Source: Puccinellia tenuiflora
Lineage: Eukaryota > Streptophyta > Magnoliopsida > Poales > Poaceae
Reading direction: 5' to 3'
DNA: 64,000 nt
Assembly (NCBI GenBank): GCA_012064385.1
Contig: QRDG01000919.1
Coordinates: 310,001-374,000 of the forward strand
Part shown: in pieces, positions 60,201-64,000 of the stretch
How the letters are laid out: each line of letters starts with the position of its first letter
Numbering within the stretch: the first letter of the stretch is position 1
Notes under the pieces: model-generated
Databases searched by the model: none
What the model was told of the DNA's origin: nothing
The model's input: the letters and a program-made list of their open reading frames with translations, nothing else
Program-made: the position numbers and the translations under genes

Positions 60201-60484
60201 CAACTTGCCAAGGGGAGTGGCTGAGCAGTTTATTGGGAGATCTGATGGGACGATCGCCGGAGAAGTTCAGGCTCTTTGTTGACAAAAATCCAGTTCACCA
60301 TGACAGGAGCAAGCACATCGACATCAAGTTTCACCACATTCGTCAGTGCATTGAGGAAGGCAAGGTTGACGTTGACCATGTCAGGACTGATGGACAGTTG
60401 GCTGATATTCTCACCAAGGCACTGGGACGAACTCGGTTCGTGGAGATGAGGGAGAAGCTGGGTGTTATCAAGGTGCAGGTTTAA
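57262..60484 (+). pseudogene. Copia A pol (protease, integrase, reverse transcriptase, RNase H), broken
   Basis: Protease: WHLDTGASSHM at about 57315. A TAG at 57472-57474 splits off 57478-58950, which has the pre-integrase HARLGH and CDGCTIGKQHR and the integrase core (DLCGPF, SDRGGEF, YSPQQNGVVERRN). A frame change precedes the reverse transcriptase (KWVFKLKKDPEGN at about 59130, then KALYGLRQAPRAWY and YVDDM at 59418-59577), another precedes RNase H (59909-60484: SCEAEYVAAA, LADILTKALG). At least one stop and three frame changes. Confidence 0.9.
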
Positions 60485-60735
60485 GGGGGGTGAAGTGTTG
60501 GAATTAAACCCTGCACTTCAGTTTCTGAACTTTGGCATCGACAGTTTCAGTTAGCATGTCCTTAGCTAAATAACTCAGGCCATGTAGCGTGTGCCGGTAC
60601 ACGACTTGGTCCTGTTCGTTTTTCTGTTTATTCCTAGAGTTTAGCTAGTTAGTGGCAGCGGTGATCACTTCGTGGGATGGCACGGTCTAAAGCGATCATT
60701 GCGGCGTTCCGGACGTGGACGAGCAGAGCTGGGAT

Positions 60736-61217
60736 TACGGATGGCAATGGGTACCCGATACCCGCAAACCCGACGGGTACCCGCCTCAAATGGGGAGGGT
60801 TTGGGCTAGAAAAATCTCCATGGGTATGCTTAGCAGGAAAATGTCATACCCATCGGGTATGCGGGTGCGGGTATGGGGATGCCAAACCCATACCCGCGAA
60901 CCCGTGTACCCGACTAGAACGTAATGACCCCACATGTCATTGCCTACTAAGCCACTAACACCCCTAGCCCACAAGCCCACTAACGCACCTAGCCCACTAA
61001 GAGACCTAGCCCACTAAAGACACTAACGTACAGGCCACAGCCACACACGAGCTGCCTCTCCTTGGCGGGTACGGGGCGGGTCCCTCGTACCCGCCGGGTC
61101 GCGGGTATGGTTGAGATCTCGACCCGCCAGCGGGTATGGGGCGGGTGGCGGGTACGGGTGGAGGAGCCGGGTACGGGTATGGGTATGCCAAATCCGGCCC
61201 CGGCGGGTGCCATCCGT
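60736..61217. mobile_element. MITE in the 3' LTR of Copia A (9-bp TSD)
   Basis: 482 bp absent from the 5' LTR. TSD AGCTGGGAT at 60727-60735 and 61218-61226; ends TACGGATGGCA / TGCCATCCGT. The interior is a set of GGGTACCCG and CGGGTATGGG words in both orientations. A 9-bp TSD suggests a Mutator-like origin, though other superfamilies are possible. Confidence 0.85.
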
Positions 61218-61408
61218 AGCTGGGATGGCAGCTCCGAATAACTCGCATACGATCCACGTTTTCAGTTCTTCAGTTGTAACCACTGAATAAATAGAGATAA
61301 CCAGAAAAGCTGCATTGTTGCACGTAGTACAAAAACTTTTTTGTGTTTCTTCTTCAGTTCATACACTTTAGAGAGACAGAGAGAAGAGAAGTTGCTTCTG
61401 CAACGCCA

Positions 61409-61950
61409 TCGCTCTGTCGTATTCCTTTCCAGTTGCAGTCTCCTTCCAAGATGTATACCGTCGGCGCGTCTTCTTCCTCGGGAGAGTTGAGGAGGTGCGC
61501 ACGTTCTTCTTCTTCTTCCTCATCGTCACGCTGTCTTCTCAGTACGATCACATGTGAGCCCGACGGTTCTTGGACGGTGATCTCGTACTCGTGCTTGGTC
61601 CAACGCTCGCCGCCGACGCGGCAGAACCAGATCACGGGCTCGTCGTCGTCGACGACCATCACCACGCAGCCACCCGCGCAGGAAGAACCGGGCTCGCGAG
61701 ACAGCAGGCACTTGCAGTTTGGGGCAGGTCCTTCTCCATAGACGGTAGCTCAATTTTCGTCTGGGTCGAGGGTTCCACAGGGCCGGCCATGCGCAGCGAG
61801 GGCGTATCTAGCGTCAGTAGCCAGTGCTGGGGCGTCGCCCAGCACCTGGTGGTCGTCGTTGCCGCATCAGCATCACGTTCGTTGGCCTTGGTCGTCATCT
61901 TCAGCAGATGTTGGAGCGTGCTCACGAAAACCTAGGACTCCTTTATGGTA
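61409..61950 (-). pseudogene. N-terminal-side piece of a split F-box/DUF295-type gene
   Basis: On the minus strand the frames read WLLTLDTPSLRMAGPVEPST and then, after a one-base frame change near 61690, VVMVVDDDEPVIWFCRVGGERWTKHEYEI, a typical run of grass F-box/DUF295-like proteins. The F-box itself would lie further upstream and is not recognisable before the retroposon at 62129. The gene is cut at TCGCT by Copia A and continues at 51215. Confidence 0.65.
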
Positions 61951-62128
61951 TAGCCACGACAGAACATGGTGTGTATCTCCTTCATCGTCTCTTGCATGCC
62001 TGGGTCCCGAGCTGGATTCGCTTGTTCACTGCAAAAACGAACAACGACACAAGCAAAGCTACAAGCTCCTAAATTATCGACGAGGAGAATCGTGATGCCT
62101 GCGAAGCTTCCAAGTTGAGGCGCGCTTT

Positions 62129-62922
62129 TTTTTCATACTTGTATTAAACAGCAAGAAACAGAGTACAGATCGAAATACAAGCAAGTAAAAGAACAGAGAA
62201 GAAACAAGAAAAGCAAAGCTGGCACAACCCAACTTCAGCCTCAAGGTCACCAGGCGCGCATCCTCTCCGCCGTCGACGACGCCGAAGAACCCAGCCGCCA
62301 GGAGCACCAACCCAGGGAGCAGACGAACTCCTATCCCGAAGGCGTTGAAGAACCGCAGTAGCCACTAGCTCCGTGGAGCTGGATCTGAAGACGAAGCAGC
62401 AGCATCGGCCGGGGGCCTCCCCAAGCTCGAACTGCTCCAGATCCGGAGCCTACGCCAACCCACCTCACCGGAGATGGCCGGATCTTCCACCTGCACACCC
62501 CGAGCCCGCACAGCCGCCATCTTGAACCTCCTCCGCCGGCCACCTAAACACTCGCCACCAATCTGCCGCCGCCGCCGGAGATAGCAACGACAGATGGGTG
62601 ACTCACCTGCAGCTTGGCAGCACCGTCGACGACGACGCCGGAGCGGGGAAGCCATAGAGCACCAAAAGATCGACGCCAGCGACCCCACCACGCCAGCGCC
62701 GCCCACAAACCCTCTATTTACAACGCCGGAATGCAGATCCGGGGATTCCCCACCCTCCCGCCGCCGTAGCGGCCGGCGGAGGGAGAGGAATCCCGCGGAT
62801 ACGCCGGCGGCCGCCGGGAAATCCCGGGTCGCCTCTGAGATCGCCTCTGTGCACTGTAGAGAGAGGGGAGGTTTCCAGAAAAAACGAGCGAGTGTCTGTC
62901 AACGCTGTCTGATCTTATCCTG
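62129..62922 (-). mobile_element. Poly(A) retroposon, minus strand, with 16-bp TSD
   Basis: AGTTGAGGCGCGCTTT stands at 62113-62128 and 62923-62938. The insert begins with Ts on the plus strand, i.e. a poly(A) tail on the minus strand preceded by TTTCTTGCTGTTTAATACAAG-type wording (split) known from grass LINE tails. The body is GC-rich without reverse transcriptase. Its design is like the element at 36162-37314. ORFs inside it are composition artefacts. Confidence 0.85.
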
Positions 62923-62938
62923 AGTTGAGGCGCGCTTT

Positions 62939-63289
62939 GGTGGAAGGAGAAGGGTTGGAGACGGGTTTAGCGAAGGACGGAGTAAATAGCACTGACGGTC
63001 GCGCAAGTGGTTCTGCGGGTGCACTTAAGTCACTCAACTCGGAAAACTGACGTCATTGAAGTGAACAAACGTGTGTAGTCTGGTCACTTGCCCGTTTGTT
63101 GACCGGTTTTTGCCCAGAATGGTCACATGCAGCTCACGTGTGACCGGTCCGACATGTAAATCTTGCAAATAACACCTCATGTTTACCATTTTTTATTAAG
63201 AAGGCCAAGCCAGAGTAAAAGTCAGCGCCTCCCGTGTCCTAGTTTCCGTTCCCAAATCGAAACCCTAGTTTCTCTTCACATCTGAGAGG
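62939..63289 (+). other. Intergenic/upstream region
   Basis: No gene seen. The part from about 63190 (AACCCTAGTTTC close to its end) resembles a plant 5' UTR and may belong to the fragment downstream. Confidence 0.35.
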
Positions 63290-64000
63290 ATGGACGGCCG
63301 ACTGGACCGTGGCTGGCGGCGCCGACGGAACCGTGGGAGGTGGCGGCGCGACCGTGGGTGTCGGCGGCGGCGAGCCTGTGCCGGTTTGGGGCAAGATCCC
63401 TTCCGGCCGACGGTACCTCGAGGAGGTGTTCCAGCGCGGTGAAGCGGAGATGCGGCCGTACGTCGACCGCATCGTCCTCCCTCGTACGGCGGGAATGGCT
63501 GCCCGAGAGAAGCAGTTTCGCGGCCGCGCATTGTTCGCAACTGTGATGGGCGATGCCATGTCGGTGATGCCTGCGGCTCTGCTCGCGGCAATGGAGGTGC
63601 ACTGCGGCGTCGCACAGTCGGCAGCAAGGGTGGAGGTTTGTTCACCGCCTTTCCATTTCTTCATCCATTTCGATTTCGACGAGGACTGCACGCGCGTGTT
63701 GAACGCGTCCAGCTGCGGTGCGGCCGGAGCTGGATCTGTTTCCAGCGCTGGCATCAAACCTCGCGTGGCACTGTTGGGAAGTTCATGTACAAGACGGCGC
63801 TAAGCATCGAGGGCCTTCCGGAGGAGGCGTGGGAGGCGCATACTGTTAACTTGTTGATGGCAGGTATCGATGGCGAGCTCATTGAGATGTTGTCGGCGAC
63901 TGATCGTTGGGTGTTGCCAGTCACGGCGTGGCTCCGTAACCCGTCTGATGTACCCAAGATGGTCACTTTGACCGTTCCAGTGGCTTCTGTGCCTGACACT
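63290..64000 (+). pseudogene. DUF4283-like/retroelement-related gene fragment, runs off window
   Basis: Frame 63309 on reads RRYLEEVFQRGEAEMRPYVDR, then HCGVAQSAARVEV and FFIHFDFDEDCTRVLN. Near 63705 the meaningful frame changes by one base and continues GTVGKFMYKTALSIEGLPEEAW and VLPVTAWLRNPSDVPKM to the window end. The pattern resembles the DUF4283-type gag-like domain multiplied in Triticeae genomes. The ATG at 63290 is out of frame with the readable part, a second sign of decay. Family assignment tentative. Confidence 0.5.

Larger units (their letters stand above)
51216..61408 (+). mobile_element. Copia A: Copia LTR retrotransposon containing three later insertions
   Basis: 5' LTR 51216-51907, 3' LTR 60496-61408, TSD TCGCT at 51211-51215 and 61409-61413, PBS TGGTATCAGAGC at 51910-51921, purine tract AAGGGGGGTGAAG just before 60496. 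Protein order gag, protease, integrase, reverse transcriptase, RNase H. It carries a SINE in the 5' LTR, a CACTA in gag and a MITE in the 3' LTR; without them it would be about 5.2 kb. Stops and frame changes in gag and pol make it dead. Confidence 0.95.

Overview
The window reads as nuclear DNA of a grass, most likely wheat or a close Triticeae relative. The reasons are intron-rich genes with GC-rich first exons, a very high and nested load of LTR retrotransposons, a CACTA element with ends reading CACTACAAGAAA, grass-type SINE/MITE/TRIM elements, and proteins whose best remembered matches are from grasses. No searches were run; family names come from recognising motifs by eye.

Layout. (1) 277-13124, minus strand: an apparently intact P-type Ca2+/Mn2+ ATPase gene of the ECA3 type. 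I could place 29 exons (860 codons, all phases agree); its last exons lie off the left edge. Introns carry a TRIM/SMART retroelement with a perfect target-site duplication (TSD), and one exon is partly duplicated into the next intron. (2) 13.1-17.9 kb: intergenic DNA with foldback MITEs and a retroposon tail. (3) 18.1-35.9 kb: a same-strand string of broken gene pieces: an IRKI/GIL1-like DUF641 fragment, a terminal uridylyltransferase fragment with an in-frame stop, one lipid-transfer-protein exon and a DUF863 gene start with stop and frameshift. It ends at a textbook Helitron 3' terminus (9-bp stem hairpin, then CTAG before T). An 11-kb, very young, gag-only Sirevirus-like element is inserted in the DUF863 piece. 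(4) 36.1-37.3 kb: a poly(A) retroposon with a 10-bp TSD. (5) 37.97-40.16 kb, plus strand: an intact two-exon GT14/Core-2 (BC10/DUF266-type) glycosyltransferase. (6) 40.7-43.1 kb: two intact tandem copies of a three-exon gene for a 121-aa, probably thylakoid-lumen, PsaN-like protein. (7) 44.2-62 kb: a dead minus-strand F-box/DUF295-type gene cut into three by two Copia elements. One Copia contains a solo LTR. The other contains a SINE in its 5' LTR, a 4.2-kb CACTA in gag and a MITE in its 3' LTR. (8) 62.1-64 kb: another retroposon with a 16-bp TSD and a broken DUF4283-like gene running off the right edge.

Functionally, only four loci look alive as host genes: the ECA3 pump (Golgi/endosomal Ca/Mn homeostasis), the Golgi-type glycosyltransferase and the two PsaN-like copies. 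The rest is a layered insertion record in which almost every element can be dated relative to its host by nesting and by TSDs readable in the sequence.
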